Origin: Welwitschia mirabilis | Lineage: Eukaryota > Gnetophyta > Gnetopsida > Welwitschiales | Assembly (NCBI GenBank): GCA_051453625.1 | Contig: JBOZIK010000001.1 | Coordinates: 49,282,592 to 49,346,031, forward strand | DNA: 63,440 nt | Reading direction: 5' to 3' | Shown: positions 11,662-23,599 of the stretch, in pieces | Numbering within the stretch: the stretch's first letter is position 1 | Layout: each line of letters opens with the position of its first letter | Position numbers and translations under genes: made by a program | Notes under the pieces: generated by a model | What the model saw: the letters and a program-made list of their open reading frames with translations, nothing else | Database searches by the model: none | Told to the model about the DNA's origin: nothing

Positions 11662-11671
11662 NNNNNNNNNN
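11662..11671. other. Assembly gap (10 N)
   Basis: Run of N inside the element A protease region. Confidence 1.
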
Positions 11672-11981
11672 TCTTAATAATAAACTCCTGTGTAAAAACT
11701 TAAATGGTAAAATAAATGAAAACTGTGAATCTCTTATTGATAATAATGTTCAATAGGTTAAATACATAGAAAGCCTTCTACATCCAAATGGGATCACAAC
11801 AATAATGAGGGATAATTATGATTTAGAACTTAAAGAATTACCAAATGGATTAAAATACATCTTTTTAAATAATTATATTCAAAAACCCTTGATTACTAAT
11901 GCATGTTTTCATCCTTTTTAATAAAAATCACTATTTCAACTTATTACTTCTAAAACATGTGCTTTTTATTGGATTCATAAA

Positions 11982-11986
11982 GATCT
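11982..11986 (+). repeat. Left target-site duplication of element B (GATCT)
   Basis: GATCT immediately before LTR B at 11987; the same five bases stand at 54563-54567 right after the LTR ending at 54562. Element A's reading frame is continuous when one copy is removed. Confidence 0.85.
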
Positions 11987-13248
11987 TATTATGATGCTAA
12001 ATTGTGTTTACTTGATGGGGTATTTTGAGTTTTTTTTACAAGACATTTAGACAATTTTAGGTACATTTTGGATTATTATGAAGAGCCAATGGAACTATTA
12101 TGAAAACATGTAATCCTTGATACATTTAAAGGCATTTTTTGTGAATTTTGATAATTAGAAATCTAAGAAGGATTTCATGTCTAAGAGGCTAATTTTCCCC
12201 TATCTAGAGAACTTAGTAGGATGTCATCTCCATCCTCATTTAGATAATAGTACTAGATGATAGCATATTAGGAGTTAACAATGATGCTAATTAGACTAGA
12301 GCTAAAAGTTGATGTATTATCTTTTATGATGTGGAATCATCCCCATGATCATCTAGATGATAGTCAAGATGATATTTATTTTATGTAATTGATGTACCTA
12401 ACTTTATAATGGTTTCACACACCCCTTTGGACTAATAGGATTTCATCTAGATCATTATGGTTTTGTTTCTAGAATCTTCCATATAAAAACTATAAATACT
12501 CTATTTCTCTTATTTTTAAAATCATCTTTTATATCTAAAAGTCTTATGATAAGAGATTGAAGGGCAAGAGGTCCATTCATATCTCTAGAGAAAAGTCTTC
12601 CTTGGTGTTGGGTTGTGTATCCTTCATTAAGTTTCTATTACTTTATAAATGGGTGCTTAATTCAAGACTAATGAAATAGTGCTTTATTTCCATTATGTGC
12701 ATCTCCCTTATGGTTTATGTTGGTTATAATTTTGTGATAGCTTTATATTCAATATAGGCCATAAGGGTAATCTTTAATAGGCTAATATTATTAGTTTAGA
12801 TCTTACATTTCATTTCTTATTGAATTTTCATAACTAGAATATTATGTTCCACGATATTCTATTTAATATGTCTTATTATCTATATTAATTCGGATTTAGT
12901 AATAATATTTCTTGATTGATTTAGGTTATAAGGGCCAATATTGGTGATAGAGATTGATAGTCAAGTAGATATATTACTTAGAGTATTTTCCATTGCATTT
13001 CACGTATAAGCATTACATTAGCATTATCTTGCATTGTATTTCTGTATTATTCTTATTTTCATTTACCCAAATAGAAAAAAATGAAATACTTTATCAAAAT
13101 TGATTCTCTAGCTTTGATCTTAGTGCCTTTGATAGATTACAACATTCAGATTAACTCTTTATCTATACTAGCATGTGTTTCATGCAAGCATTTCTAATTG
13201 ATAGGAGTTTCTTAAAGACTTAATGATTGTTAAATAAACACTACAACA
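11987..13248 (+). repeat. 5' LTR of element B
   Basis: Starts TATTATGATGCTAAATTG (decayed TGTTACAATGCC) and ends ACACTACAACA. It is followed by a primer-binding site and is the same length as the 3' LTR at 53301. Palindromic GTCATC-GATGAT words occur near 12220-12262 and 12350-12372, and the TATA box is at 12491. Confidence 0.85.
12491..12499 (+). promoter_or_regulatory. TATA box of 5' LTR B
   Basis: TATAAATAC, 504 bp into the LTR. The 3' LTR has the decayed TATAAGTAC at the same offset (53813-53821). Confidence 0.6.
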
Positions 13249-13251
13249 TTT

Positions 13252-13271
13252 TGGTACTATTACCAAGGAAG
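13252..13271 (+). promoter_or_regulatory. Primer-binding site of element B
   Basis: TGGTACTATTACCAAGGAAG, three bases after the LTR end; a decayed TGGCGCCGTTGCCGGGGAAG. Confidence 0.7.
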
Positions 13272-13828
13272 GCCACAAGAAGCTCAAGGATTATTACTAT
13301 AACAGATAAGTACCTTGGATTTTAATTTAAGTTATTTATTTGTGGTAGCATTGTACTTTTATTTTACATTCTATAGTTTTTATTTCAACATTTTTTTATT
13401 TATGTAATACAAATAATGTGTTTTCATCCTCTCTATTATCTAAATGACATTATTAGATGATGGTTCATACCTAGGGTTTTCTTTTTTTTTTCAAACTAGG
13501 ATTTTCTATTTTTAGTAGCGTAATAACACTATCCCTTTTGTCATCTAGATGATATAGTAAGATGAGTGTCAAGTTGTTTCTATTTTTGTTTTCTTTTAAA
13601 AGTTTTATTTTTTTGTTTTTTTATAAAATATTTTTGTTCATCATTTGTTATATTATCTGGATAACTAACAAAACAATAATCATTATGCATTTTTTGAATA
13701 TTAAGAGTCCAAACAATTTTGATAAGAAGATGAAATATCACAAGAAGCATACCTTGACCTTTACCTTGTAGTTATATTTCTTATCATTGTAATTAATTCT
13801 TATTGTTTCATCCTTCTCATCTATTTCT
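13272..13828 (+). other. Leader of element B
   Basis: Untranslated leader between the primer-binding site and gag. It holds two decayed palindromic words, near 13435-13462 and 13540-13556 (GTCATCTAGATGAT), the same motif that occurs in the LTRs. The T-rich stretch 13562-13771 happens to lack stops but is low-complexity and is not called a gene. Confidence 0.5.
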
Positions 13829-15605
13829 ATGAATAGTGATAAAAGAACCTTTCAAGAAATTTTTACAGAAAGGAGGAGAAACTTAAAAATTTATGAAGAA
13901 AATGATAAAAGAATACTTTGAGAAATTTCTACAGAAAGATGGCAAACAATAAAAAATGATGTTGAGACTAGGAATTGGGTCCCTTCCTCTTTTTAACCTT
14001 CTTATTTTTCCTCTCTTCTTTTTAAAATTCATGTAGAAATGACAACAAAGATTTTTAATACTTTAGGAATTCTATCTTATTTAAAGAAACATCCTACAAT
14101 CATTTTAGCAAACCCTAGCCATCTTTAATGAATTACTATGAAGAAGAACCATCTTCCATGAATTACAATAAAGAAGAAGAAGATTTGCTTCATGAGTCAA
14201 TTGAAAAAATAAAGAATATGCAAGATATATCAATAAAAATCTAGAAAATCAAAACAAAAACATTAAACATCTAATTAGGATCCTTCAATGAACTATGTTA
14301 CAAAGTCAACTATCTTAATGTTATTTTATAACACAACATTCTCAAACCTATCTTACTCATTCTACTACATTTCACTTTGATAAAAATGAGAAGAACTTAG
14401 GAATAAGTGGCAAAGATGAGATTTTTGACCAAACAACATCCCACTTATTAGGAGATGGAAAAAAGAAGGATAATGATGACTTAGCTCAATTTTTCAATCA
14501 TAAGGACAAGGATCTTTATTCATCAAAGGATGATATTAAGATACTAGATTATATCTTTGAAATCTATTTACTACTAGAAAATCCAAATGGAATAGAGAAA
14601 TCATTCCATAAATAAATTAAAAATTTTTTAATTCATGATGAAGATAATGATCGTATTTCTCTTTATGTTCTTTTTGATGAATCTAATAATTTGGAGAATA
14701 ATAACTTATAACAATGTAATGAAGAAAATAAGGATAAGAAAGAAGATGATAAGCACATTTCTCTTTATGATCTCTTTGATAAATCTAATAACTTGAATAT
14801 TTAGAGTAATACTCAATAAGAGAAGGAAGATATAGTAAAATATAATGATGAAGGAAGTGAAGAAAACATTCAACAAAGTAATGATAAAGACAATAATTAA
14901 TAAAACAAACATAATAAAGGACCCATGAAGATTCAATTAAACTTAATAGAGGATAGACTTGTTCATTCTAATGCAACAAATTAACCTAAAGATTCTACCC
15001 ATGTTTCTCCATCCTTTCCACTTATACTTTAATGTAAAACTCCAAATAACATCCTTTCTTATAATTCTAGTTCCACATTATCTGGTGATCTTAATAATGC
15101 TGACATTTCTTCGTCTTTTCAATTTGAACATTCATGTAATTCTCAAAGTCACATTCCTTTCCTTGACTTTAAAGAAACTCTTAATTTTAAACAATTTATT
15201 CTTAATATCTCTTAATCTCTTCCTCTTAAAACTATATGCAATACTCAAAGTAACATCTTTCCCTTTCCTAACATGTCCACTTTATCTTGTGCCTTTAATA
15301 ATTACTCTTTTCAAAAGTATGATTTGGGATATTTTGAAATTATAAATTGGGGAAAGCCTTACCTCCTTAATCAAAATCCATATCTTTAGTTAGATGTTAG
15401 AAAGCCTCTTAATTTCATTAAACATTTTAAAAATCCTTTAAAACCATCTTGGATCCATTCTTTGATTGATGGCTTGAATCAATTATTTAATGATAATCAT
15501 GATTTACATCCATTCAATAAGAGATTATTTATCACATCTCTTATTTTGATTCTAAGATTTGTGCTATCAAGGTTTTATTCTTTTGCTCTCTTTACCTTAA
15601 ATTGA
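13829..15605 (+). pseudogene. Gag-like ORF of element B
   Basis: Remnant of about 590 codons from ATG 13829 to TGA 15603-15605, with frameshifts near 14100 and several TAG/TAA stops. It opens with FQEIFTERRRNLKIYEEN. The middle is acidic and Asn-rich with a repeated ISLYDLFDKSNN / ISLYVLFDESNN segment (about 14655-14800); the end is rich in Leu/Phe/Asn with NQLFNDNHDLHPFNKR. No CCHC knuckle and no protease or polymerase follow it. Placement after leader and primer-binding site makes gag the best reading, but the sequence is unlike the gags of A, E and H. Confidence 0.5.
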
Positions 15606-17651
15606 TTTTACTCAAAAATGATTTTATAATCTTATGTTTTATTAATTAGTTTTTATTTTCTTTGGTCCTTTTTTTTTTTTTTTTTTGCAAATTTACAATT
15701 CCTAGGACCACAACCCTAGAAAAAATAAAGATTTCTTTTTATTTTAAATAAAGTGTTAGACTCAAATAAAACTTGTTTTCCTAACACTTTATGCTTGCTT
15801 TAATATTTCCTTCTTATTCTACATTGATATATTTTTTTCTTGATTTTTATTTTTATGTGCCATCCATTAAGTTTACACAACAAGTTAACCTATAAATAGT
15901 TAGGTCCTTATCTTTTAAAAAAGTACATTATAATGGCTCAATTAAAATTTTTGATCCAAACACTAGGGAAAGTTAGAAAGTTAAGAGACAAAGGTTAAAA
16001 CTCTATAAGACATCTATTGATCAAACTTTAATCATGATAGAAGCACTTATCTTAGAAGCCCCTCTTAATGAGGAGGACTTCCCTTATGCCATTATCGAAT
16101 TTCTTCCTTAGCTAATTACTTTGATAGAAGTCATCCTATCACTTTAACATCTTTAAATTGACTTATGTATTACTTTGTAAAGTTGCTATGACTATTAATG
16201 TTTTACTTAGGCATTTTAAAGTAATAAGATTACTTCACCGAATCTTAAGACATTCGTATATTTATGAAATTAACGTGAAAGGAAGATGTCTTAGCTCTTT
16301 TTTTCTCTCTCAATTGTATGATTATTTAGTTTTTTAGGTATGTTCTTCCCTATTTATCATTTCATTGCTTCACTCTCATCCTTAAGAGTACTTATTCATG
16401 TGGGATTTATTTTAGAGAAAAGAAAGAAAAGAAATAAATAATGATCATGATCTTTTGTATCTAAGCTAAAAACATGGTTACCATGATTTCCTATCACACT
16501 AGGCTAAATTTTCCGAAGAGGAACATTTTAGTAATGTTGATAGCTATGGGAACTTTACTATAGGATTAGTTGTCCATGTTCAATGAGTCCTTATTTCTTT
16601 GATAGTGGGTGCACTCTCCTCATAATGGAAATAATTCACTTAAAGGATATAGGGTCAATTATTTTTCTGGTATCATCAAAGACATTCCTTGATTCCTAGA
16701 CTTATTGTACATACGATACCCCCACATGATAATTTTACTTTTTAGGATTCTAAAGTATTTTGGAATGTGATCAGATGAGTTAATTTTTGAGCAACTTTTA
16801 ATCTTATCATTTATTGATTAAAAACATTAGATATTCTTAGCATCATCATAATTACCTATTCTAGTAGTACATTATGAAGTTTTTATATCATGTCATTCAT
16901 CATTAATTAAGTAATTTTACAATTTCTATCATGGAACTTTTCTAGGTTAGACTTTAGGATAGGTAAATAATTTTCTTCATGTCCCTAGTTGTCTGTTTTG
17001 AATTTTTATTTTCCTTAGTAATCTTGTTTGGTATTTTAGAGCTATTTTAATACTTGTTCATCACAATATTTAGGACTTGATCATTCAGTAGGTTTCTTAT
17101 TGTTGTTTTATTTTTATTTGCATTTTTTAATTCATAAGGGTTGATCTTATTTTAGCACTTTTGACAGATGATGTTTCTTTCATTCATGATGATACTTTTT
17201 TCATTTTTTTTTTGACTTTTTACACCTCACTTTCTACTCTTATATAATTTCAAGTTCAGGAACACTTGAGGATTTTCCTTAGCATTGTTTCACTTTACTT
17301 GATGCATTATCATTACCATATCCTATAGCCCTTTTCTCTTTCCTTGAGTTCTTTCCATTTTCATCTCCTTTACCATGATCCTTTTGATGATGATTCTTAC
17401 CTTTTTCTCAAAATTCTTGATAACTTTTTCAAGTCTTATTATTTCTATTATTGACTATTAATTCTACCTAGACCATACTATTTTTCCAAATCTTTCTTTT
17501 CTGATTATCATCATATGTATGTCATTTAGATAATGATTCAGATAACATAAGATTCTTCTTATTTTATTGTAACACAAGACATATTGATTCATTTATGAAG
17601 GTAAGGATGAATTTATGTGATATTTCTAAGTAAAAATTTTATTTATGAGGT
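15606..17651 (+). other. 3' region of a gypsy element, copy 1, with ORF remnant
   Basis: From about 15933 (ATG, peptide MAQLKFLIQTLGKVRKLRDK) to about 16660 there is a broken ORF containing HGYHDFLSH near 16475 and a following DSYGNFTI. The same block recurs on the minus strand near 20770-20830 and 33570-33700, so it is the conserved end of a 3' ORF. The rest to 17651 is T-rich and matches 22085-22619 and 52002-52500. A T run lies at about 15668-15686. It ends abruptly where LTR C begins. Confidence 0.55.
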
Positions 17652-18902
17652 TGTTGTAGTGTATATGTATACAAGCATTATGTTCTTTATCAAATCCTAT
17701 CAATAATAAATATATTGCAAAACATGCATACTAGTATAGATGGGAGTGAACTTGAATACCATAATCTATTAAAAGCACTAGGCTTAAAGCTCAAGAACTA
17801 ATTTAGGTGATGTATTCTTGGTATTTTTCTTTTTATAGTTTTTAAATAAAAAGTGTAATGAAAGAAAATGAATATACTATGCAAATTCAAACTCCTCTAC
17901 ATGCAATATCTATCTAACTAGCAAATATCTATCACCAAGATCAGTCCTATATAATCTAGATTAATTAAGAAAATCATAACTAACACTAACCAATCTAAGA
18001 TATCAAGTACGTTGAACAAAATATGGAAAACATGCACTGATTAAGCTATGAAATATAAAATGTAATATTATACAAATCCTAAACTAATGATTTCAATCTT
18101 AATAAAGGTGTTCCTTAATGAACTATATCTGTTATAAAATTGTTATGAAATCATAAACAACATAAACCATAAGGGACATATATATGAATATATAAAACTA
18201 AAAGAAGATTTTCATTAAATTCAAACCAACATTCTGTTATAAAGCAATATCACCTCGATGAAGGAGACATAGTCTAATACCAAGGAAGACCTTGATTTAA
18301 AACTAATGGATAGACCTCCTATCCTTTAATCTTCTGTCATGAGAATTTACAATGCAAAGAAGATAAATTTAGAGTGAGGGTGAAGGAATTATTTATTTAC
18401 AATAACAGACTTATAAATAGCAAATATAATAGATGTAATTAAAATACTAATGAAGTATGGGAGGTGCATGAAATATTACACAAGTTTGGTGAAGTTTGAT
18501 GCATTGATTAGAATTAGGTATCATTCTGTATGTCATCTAGATGATGGTGCAAATGATGTCATGTCAAGAGAAGTTCATATTATTTTGCATCTTTGGTCTA
18601 GTCAGTGTCTTTATTAGCATTCACATGTTATCATCTAGTAATGTCATCTACATGATAGAGGAGATGATGGTTTTCTTGAAGATATTTAATCAGATGAATT
18701 TTATTTTTAAAATATTAATTTCTCACTAAAGTGTAAAGCATCAAAATAATCCAAAATACCTCCAAATGTATTAGTAATTGTGCATTTTTGTGATTTTCTT
18801 CTTGACTCTCAATTATAATTATTTTCCACTTAAATATGTCTGAATGTCTTGTAAAAGTACTTAAAATACCCCATTAAAAACATACAATTTGGTATTACAA
18901 CA
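17652..18902 (-). repeat. 3' LTR of fragment C
   Basis: Read on the minus strand it starts TGTTGTAATACCAAATTG and ends CACTACAACA; it is preceded by TAAGTAAGGGGATA, a good polypurine tract. Palindromic GTCATCTAGATGAT occurs at about 18533-18546. It resembles the B LTRs but in the opposite orientation. Confidence 0.8.
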
Positions 18903-21900
18903 TATCCCCTTACTTAACCTTGTTAATACCTAACAAATTTGGTGAAGAACTATAATTGTGAGTCAAATTAACAAAGATAAATACTAACTAGGAAAATGTA
19001 AATAAAGTTCAAAAATATCATTATGTAAGATTAAATCTATAAAATAAACTAGATTTTTTACTCAGTAAATAATTTGACCATGTTGTTATCTGATATGTTG
19101 TTTGAATGATTGTGAGGATGATAGCCTCTTAAAAATCTATCTGTAAAATTAAATTATGAAAACTATACTCATCAAAAAACAAGATCAAGATGCTTACGCA
19201 TAAGTTAGCCCTCCACTTGAAAATTTTAGCACATAAAAAAGATAGAAATTGAATGTTATAACAAAGAGAATTATCATAAGATATAACCATAGTAAATGAT
19301 GAGCATGTATAATTAGAAAAATTAATAACTCCAAAGATGATAATCATAGATCAAACATTGAGTTTTTAAGCATAATCTACAAGGAAAAATAATCAAAAAT
19401 AAATAATGATATTTTTATTTCCCTCATTCATAGTCTCATAAATTGCTTGGATTGCCCCTATAAGAAAAATAAACTACAAGTATTCTATTGTTAAGTACAT
19501 GATTTTACTAATTAATATCCATAATACATGTTATTTAAATAATAGGTGATTAAAATCGAACAAGTACATTATGGATACATCTCATGAAAATGTAAAAATG
19601 ACCATAAAAGATTTAAAATTTTTGCTCAAAATATCTCAAAATGTATGTCCTTCCTCCCCTTACAGATGAATCAATATCTCTTATATTGCATTAACATAAG
19701 ATGAAAAAGATCAGTAAGCAAAATATGTGGTTAAGAAAGCAATATTATTTACATTAAAGAAGGGTCAAAATATAATTGGAAAAAGATGAAAGATAAAAAG
19801 TTAATAATCAAAAAATATATATGCGTCTTCTTGTTTGATCATCTCGATGACATGATGAATGACAGGGGCTTTTAAAAGGTCAATAGAAATTAAAGTATTA
19901 GTAGAATAAATTAACTTAGAGGAAATGATTAAGAATCATAATGAATAAAGGATGATAAAGGAGGTAAATGCACCTGGCTAAGGATGATTATGAAATGTGT
20001 CATGAACTCACAATTATTAGATGTGTTAAACTAAAAAAGAAATTAAAGAACTAACTCAAAAATAAGTCAAAGGAATAGATGAAAAAAATTAGCATCATAA
20101 ACTAAGAAAACATTATTTTCTTAAAATAAAATTAACTTCTATAACTAAAACTATAAAATAAAAATAAATAATAAAACTACTAAATGACCAAGTCCTATGT
20201 ATTTACGATAAAAAAGTATGAAAATGACTTTGAAATTCCAAAGAAAATAACTAAGAAAAATGAAATAGAAATAAACAACTAGAAACATGAAGAATATTGT
20301 GTACTTACCTTAAATTCCAACTTAGTAAACTACCATACAAGAAATCATAAAATCACCTAATTAATGATGCATAACATAATGCAAAAACTTTATAAAGTAC
20401 CACTTAAATAGTCAATGATTATAATGGTGCCAAGTAACTAATGTTTTTAAATAATGAATGATAAGATCAAAAGCTACTTAAAAATGTACTCACCTACTCA
20501 CATCCTAAAACACATCTAAATCTACAAGAACATTATATAGAGAGGTGGGCCCATCATATCAATGCCGCCGGGTGGACTAGATTGTGGAGACTTGAAATAA
20601 AATGATTATGTGAAAATATTATAAGCTCAATGACTCTAGAAACAAACAATGCCTTTGATGATACTAAGAACATCATTGATCTTGTAGCTTAAAAGTATTT
20701 ATTATTATTTAAGAGAAGTGCAACCATAGTCAAAGAAGTAAAGCATGGATAAATAACCCCACAGTGGAGTTTCTATAGCTACTACCACTATAAAAGCTCC
20801 CTCTTAGAAAAAATTACCCTAGTGTGGTAGGACATTATGGTGACCATGTATTTAGCATGGAAAAAATCGATCATGGTCATTATTATTCTCTTTTTTTTCA
20901 CTTTTTTATATACTTCTTCAAAATAAATCCTACATGACCATATACTCTTAAAGACAAAGGTGGAAAAATGAGATGAAAGATAAGAAAGAACAACCCCAAA
21001 TAACCAAAGACTTACATCATTAAGAGAAAACAAAAAAACTGAAACATTTTCCTTCAAAATGAAGTTCATAAATGTTTGAATGTCATAATATCACATGAAT
21101 TTAATCTTATCACTTTGAAATTCCCAAGTAAAAATTACTAGTTATGGTAACTTTATAAAGTAAAACATAAGTTAAGTTTTAAAGATATTTAAGTGATCTC
21201 ATGACATCCACCAAAATAATTGGCTAAGAAAGAAATTAGATAATGATTGGAGGACTTCTAAAACAATTACTTATATCATGTTCAAGGTTTAATAACTTAA
21301 GGATTTTTAACCTTTGTCCATTTTTTTGAATGTTCTTAGTATTCAAATTAGAAATCTCAACTAAGCCATTAAAAATGTATTTTCTATAAAAGACAAAAAT
21401 CTAAACATATAGAGGCTAACTTGATAAGTAAAATAAAAATGAAGACTAAGGACAAAAACATAACAACATAAAATTAAAAATAATTTTTAAAGCAAACTAA
21501 AAATAAGATTTTTTTAGATCCTAAATTCTATCTAATACTTTATTAAAAAGAAAAAAAAGAAAAATAAACATTTATTTCATAAATCTATGATCCTAGAATA
21601 TTGCATTATCTCGAAAAACAAAGACTAAATCAAATATTCACCAATTGATAAAACATAAAAGGTATATAATCATTTTTTAGTTAAATCAATTAGAGGTAAA
21701 TACAATAAAAGGATAAAACTTTAATACCATAAATTTAAAAATTTAAATTAGAAATGAAGAAGTGATAAATCATTATAAAATAATCTCTTATTCAAATGAT
21801 GTAAATCATTATTATATAATGCATGTAAGGAAGTACTCGAAGAAAAGTTCTAAGAAGTGTTTAAAGACTCTTTAGAATGTTTAAGAAGCTTTCTATCATG

Positions 21901-21984
21901 CAACTTAAGATATGAATTTTCATTAAAGAGGTAAGGATTTTTCCAATTAACATGATCAAATGACATTTTGTCTCTATAAGATTT
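18903..21984 (-). other. 3' region of fragment C
   Basis: A-rich on the plus strand, with no polymerase. The only coding-like part is about 20788-21069 on the minus strand: an open stretch of 93 codons (FILKENVSVFLFSLNDV near its start, HAKYMVTIM near its end) whose counterpart in element E is near 33600-33960, so it is likely part of a shared 3' ORF. The remaining stretch of about 1.9 kb between 18903 and 20780 shows nothing I can assign. Confidence 0.45.
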
Positions 21985-22084
21985 NNNNNNNNNNNNNNNN
22001 NNNNNNNNNNNNNNNNNNNNNNNNNNNNNNNNNNNNNNNNNNNNNNNNNNNNNNNNNNNNNNNNNNNNNNNNNNNNNNNNNNNN
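21985..22084. other. Assembly gap (100 N)
   Basis: Standard-size scaffold gap. Orientation of the flanking gypsy 3' regions flips across it, so adjacency is not certain. Confidence 1.
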
Positions 22085-22619
22085 TCCTTGCTTCTTTAAC
22101 AGTGGTTACACTCCCCTCATCATAGAAATAATTATCATTTAGAGGCTACTAGATCAGTTATTTTACTAATGTTATCATAGGCATTGCTTATTTCTTAGAC
22201 TCATTGAGTATATAGTATTCCCACATGATCATTTTACATTTTTGAATTTTGGAATTATTTTGAAATATAAGTAGATGAAGTCCATTTCTGAGCAGTTTTT
22301 GATCTTATCACTTATTGATTAAAAAAATAAGTTTACTTGGCATTCTCATAATCACTGCCTATTTAAGTGATATTTTATGAAGTATTTACATTATTTCATG
22401 CACCATTAATCAAGTGATTTTACAATTTTTACCAAGAAACTTTGCAAGATTTGAATTTAGGTAGGTATACTATCTTCTTCATTTTTTTAGTTGTCTATTT
22501 GCATTTTGATTCCTTAGTTATTTTACTTAGTATTTCAAAGTCATTTATCTACTTTTTCCTCACCATACTTAGGACTTTATCATTTAGTAGTTTTCTTATT
22601 AATTTTTCCTTTTTCTCAC
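22085..22619 (+). other. Element B 3' region, copy 2, left part
   Basis: Aligns by eye with 16591-17110 (shared TCCTT...ACTCCCCTCAT opening, CATTTAGTAG near the end). It stops at CTCAC, the left target duplication of element D, and resumes at 52002. Confidence 0.7.
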
Positions 22620-23572
22620 TAATGAGGATAAAATTTGATGTAAATCTTACTTATGAATGAAGTATTTCCCTTACTTAATTATGCATTTTAAATAACAATA
22701 GATGTTTTTCTTTATCAGTATACTTATTAACAATAGATTAGTTAGTTAGTATGTTAGTAGATTAGTATGTATATTTTATTATTGCATTTCACATATAGGA
22801 TGCCATCTGACATGAAGATGATAGAGAAAGTTGAGATGGTGGAAAAGCAATAAAAACTCCAATAATATACCTATTCTTAAGAACAAAGAATAGAAACAAA
22901 AAAACAAACAAGGGTATAAGAATGGGATCATCACCAAAGGTGGGGATCTTTTTGAAAAAATGTTCTAGGAATAGATTGAGTACAAAGGTTAAGGAAGGAA
23001 GCTCTAGCTATCCTAAAAAAGGGGCAACATCATTTCTCATACTTCAAATGTTACCTACAAAGGATAACATAAGCCTTAGAACATCTTTATGTAATAATTT
23101 ATTTTTAATATAAAGCTAAAAATCATATTTGAATATTATTATGTGCATGTTATATTACTTAAAAAATTAATATTATTTCTATTTATTCCTATTTGTATAG
23201 CTTAACATAAATCAAGATCATTAACAGTACTTATAAATAAGTATTATCTAGAATCTCATCTAATTTCTAGCATGTTTTACTATTTTATTTATTTATCCCT
23301 AATATAATATATGTATGTAATAACTTAGCAGTAATAAACCAATCTAACTAGTTCAAGTAACTTCATCATAAGACTATTGATTATGCATTTTAAACTAAAT
23401 AGTTGAATGTCAACTAGTTCTTTAGTAAGCCTATGGCTATTTTTATTTAATGGTGTGAGCTTATCTTGGATTAAGAATAGCATATATTCTACATTTTTCA
23501 GTATTATTTTATATTATTTAATATTATTTTGTAATGTTTTCTATAATTATTTTACCACATAAGCATCCATCA
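22620..23572 (+). repeat. 5' LTR of element D
   Basis: 953 bp, matching 51055-52001 along its length (for example GCATGTT.TATTACTTAAAAAATTAATATTA-like text near 23145). Left flank CTCAC. A run of ATGGGATCATCACCAAAGG near 22922 is shared by both copies. Confidence 0.8.
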
Positions 23573-23575
23573 TTT

Positions 23576-23594
23576 TGGTGCCAGGAGGAGGATC
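23576..23594 (+). promoter_or_regulatory. Primer-binding site of element D
   Basis: TGGTGCCAGGAGGAGGATC, four bases after the LTR end. It begins with the TGG expected of a tRNA 3' end complement, but it is not the Asp-type site of A, B, E, F and H. The tRNA is not identified. Confidence 0.5.
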
Positions 23595-23599
23595 CCTCT

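Larger units (their letters stand above)
10331..11986 (+). pseudogene. Element A gag C-terminus, aspartic protease and linker to RT
   Basis: After the gag tail there is an ERLNINPTYDNYLKTT-like segment (about 10590-10625), matching DRLNTNLIFDDYLKAL in element H. The protease active site is at 11155-11181 as ALLDIG, stop, SIKIM, where DIGAS is expected. The flap and C-terminal part (TYETIRKL, LGKAFYLIAQYIID) follow to about 11480. Near 11830-11880 the Athila linker ELKELPNGLKYIFLNN is clear. The sequence stops at 11986 because element B is inserted. A segment of roughly 300 bp in the middle does not belong (see 10705-11030). A 10-N gap lies at 11662-11671. Confidence 0.75.
17652..21984 (-). 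mobile_element. Minus-strand gypsy fragment C (3' LTR plus 3' region)
   Basis: On the minus strand: 3' region (21984 to 18903), polypurine tract, then LTR (18902 to 17652). No pol and no second LTR are present; the fragment is cut at its upstream end by the 100-N gap 21985-22084. It sits between two plus-strand copies of the B-type 3' region. Confidence 0.7.

Noticed and set aside
12220-12372. Palindromic repeats considered as CRISPR or as a bacterial operator
   Set aside because: Spacing is irregular, they lie in LTRs of plant retrotransposons, and no prokaryotic context exists.
13562-13771. Hydrophobic 69-codon ORF
   Set aside because: Poly-T driven Phe/Leu/Ile content in an element leader; no conservation with related leaders.
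14706-15345. Minus-strand 76-codon and plus-strand 128-codon hydrophobic ORFs
   Set aside because: Out-of-frame readings of the element B gag-like ORF, which shows repeat-level coding structure in another frame.
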